The notes under the pieces are model-generated. The model made no database searches and was not told where the DNA came from. It was given only the letters and a program-made list of their open reading frames with translations. Shown one piece after another: positions 62,214-62,926 of a stretch of 62,926 nt of DNA. The translations under genes were made by a program, and so were the position numbers. The stretch is from contig CAJXOW010000013.1 in assembly GCA_913057825.1 (NCBI GenBank), forward strand, positions 1-62,926, in the 5' to 3' direction. Each line of letters begins with the position of its first letter. The first letter of the stretch is position 1. The stretch comes from an uncultured Balneolaceae bacterium. Lineage in GTDB: Bacteria; Bacteroidota; Rhodothermia; Balneolales; Balneolaceae.

Positions 62214-62926
62214 TCAAAGCTTCCAATCTTTATAATTATAGTAACTCTCAGCCAGGTCCCTAGTAATTTCTTCGACGTTTTTTAATTCATCTGCAGTTAA
62301 TCTTTTTTTCCAGGATTTGATATTTTTACGGCTATCACGTTTCAGCTGAAAGGTTTGTCCTTCTTTGGCTTCGACTGGATTTGAATTTCCCATATAATCA
62401 ACTATGTAATTTTCAGTCCTGGTATTAAATTTTATGCCAAGAGAATCATATAACTGTTCAAACTCATCCATAGGGTCACTGGATATACGCTCATGTTTTA
62501 CTAAATGCATGCTCGGATTACTTTTATTAAAACTTTGGACCACGTGATAAATACATAGCCATAAATAAGCGCCCTGTTTGATAAAAGATTGTTCTTTTAT
62601 ATTCACCCCTTTTAAAATATCGTGTAAATAGAACTTCATTAGGTCATTATTTCGTAAGAAAGAACCAAAGTCAAAAGACCAACTCAATCTCTTCAAACTG
62701 CTAACAAATGCGGCTGGATGCCTGACTAACATTACAACCTGCATGTTAAATTTCTTTTGCAACCAGTCACTCAAAAAGACAGCCAGTGGATCTTTAATCA
62801 AATATCTGTTAACAAGTGGATTCCATACTGCTTTTTTGTACTGGATATCAGCTGCACTTCTGACAAATCTGTGGATCCATTTTTTTAATATAGTATCGGA
62901 CTTATCAGCTTCAGTTATTTTAAAAT
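62214..62926 (-). CDS. Sulfotransferase family protein, 5' end beyond the window
   Basis: The frame is open to the right edge: residues before the internal TTG at 62801 read ...WNPLVNRYLIKDPLAVFLSDW, so the gene is truncated by the window and not by a stop. LIKDPLAVFLSDWL and QVVMLVRHPAAFVSSLKRL (the 3'-phosphate-binding region) match PAPS-dependent sulfotransferases, as does a C-terminal FQLKRDSRKNIKSWKKRLT. The phosphosulfate loop must lie upstream, outside the window. It is the first visible gene of the minus-strand operon. Confidence 0.82.
   Translation of the reverse strand, partial: FKITEADKSDTILKKWIHRFVRSAADIQYKKAVWNPLVNRYLIKDPLAVFLSDWLQKKFNMQVVMLVRHPAAFVSSLKRLSWSFDFGSFLRNNDLMKFYLHDILKGVNIKEQSFIKQGAYLWLCIYHVVQSFNKSNPSMHLVKHERISSDPMDEFEQLYDSLGIKFNTRTENYIVDYMGNSNPVEAKEGQTFQLKRDSRKNIKSWKKRLTADELKNVEEITRDLAESYYNYKDWKL

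Noticed and set aside
62214..62801. Complete short 195-residue sulfotransferase starting at 62801
   Set aside because: The frame is open without stop to the window edge and the upstream codons read as sulfotransferase sequence, so it is a partial gene.

Overview
The window looks like a chromosomal segment from a Gram-negative member of the Bacteroidota / Balneolota-Rhodothermota group. Supporting signs are a serine protease with a type IX secretion-type C-terminal sorting domain, a TPR lipoprotein / DUF4292 / EnvC-like operon, a DUF4293 protein, a YpdA-type bacillithiol disulfide reductase, a long IleS, TonB-dependent and OmpA-type outer-membrane proteins, and few strong Shine-Dalgarno sequences. 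The phylum is inferred from these families, not from a marker tree.

Layout, left to right. (1) 1-4327, minus strand: the first codons of an IS110-family transposase at the edge, then lspA, a zinc-less DksA-like protein and ileS. (2) 4958-18259, plus strand: low-molecular-weight phosphatase, fructosamine-kinase-like protein, BtuF-like binding protein, TPR lipoprotein, DUF4292 lipoprotein, EnvC-like factor, a small membrane protein, gamma-glutamyltransferase, secreted subtilase and YpdA, followed by the SRP RNA gene. (3) 18598-25791, minus strand: a four-gene cluster of a secreted protein, a FecR-domain protein, a large outer-membrane beta-barrel and a CHASE2 adenylate cyclase. (4) 25874-36297: tRNA-Ala, an OmpA lipoprotein with calcium-binding repeats, tRNA-Arg, two related membrane histidine kinases, a SPOR lipoprotein and an RsbV/RsbW/RsbU partner-switching set. 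(5) 36290-49755, minus strand: MltF, a TonB receptor, an EamA transporter, DUF4293 and a tetR-tolC-hlyD-acrB efflux operon with two matching palindromic operator candidates. (6) 49956 to the end: a visibly AT-richer exopolysaccharide locus with a Wza-like exporter, Wzz, Wzy, three glycosyltransferases, a beta-helix protein, a heparinase II/III-family protein and two sulfotransferases, the last one running off the window. It suggests a sulfated surface polysaccharide.

The most unusual content lies between the genes. One family (H) consists of inverted repeats whose arms are built from 7-bp units. At least six loci carry it, each with a different unit theme, yet the two arms match at every locus. 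A second family (F) has a conserved inner core but outer stems of 31-38 bp that differ from copy to copy while remaining complementary within each copy. In both families the arms appear to co-vary or be homogenised locus by locus, which ordinary transposon terminal repeats do not do. I do not recognise either as a named element. Positions are from reading by eye; no search, folding or alignment software was run.
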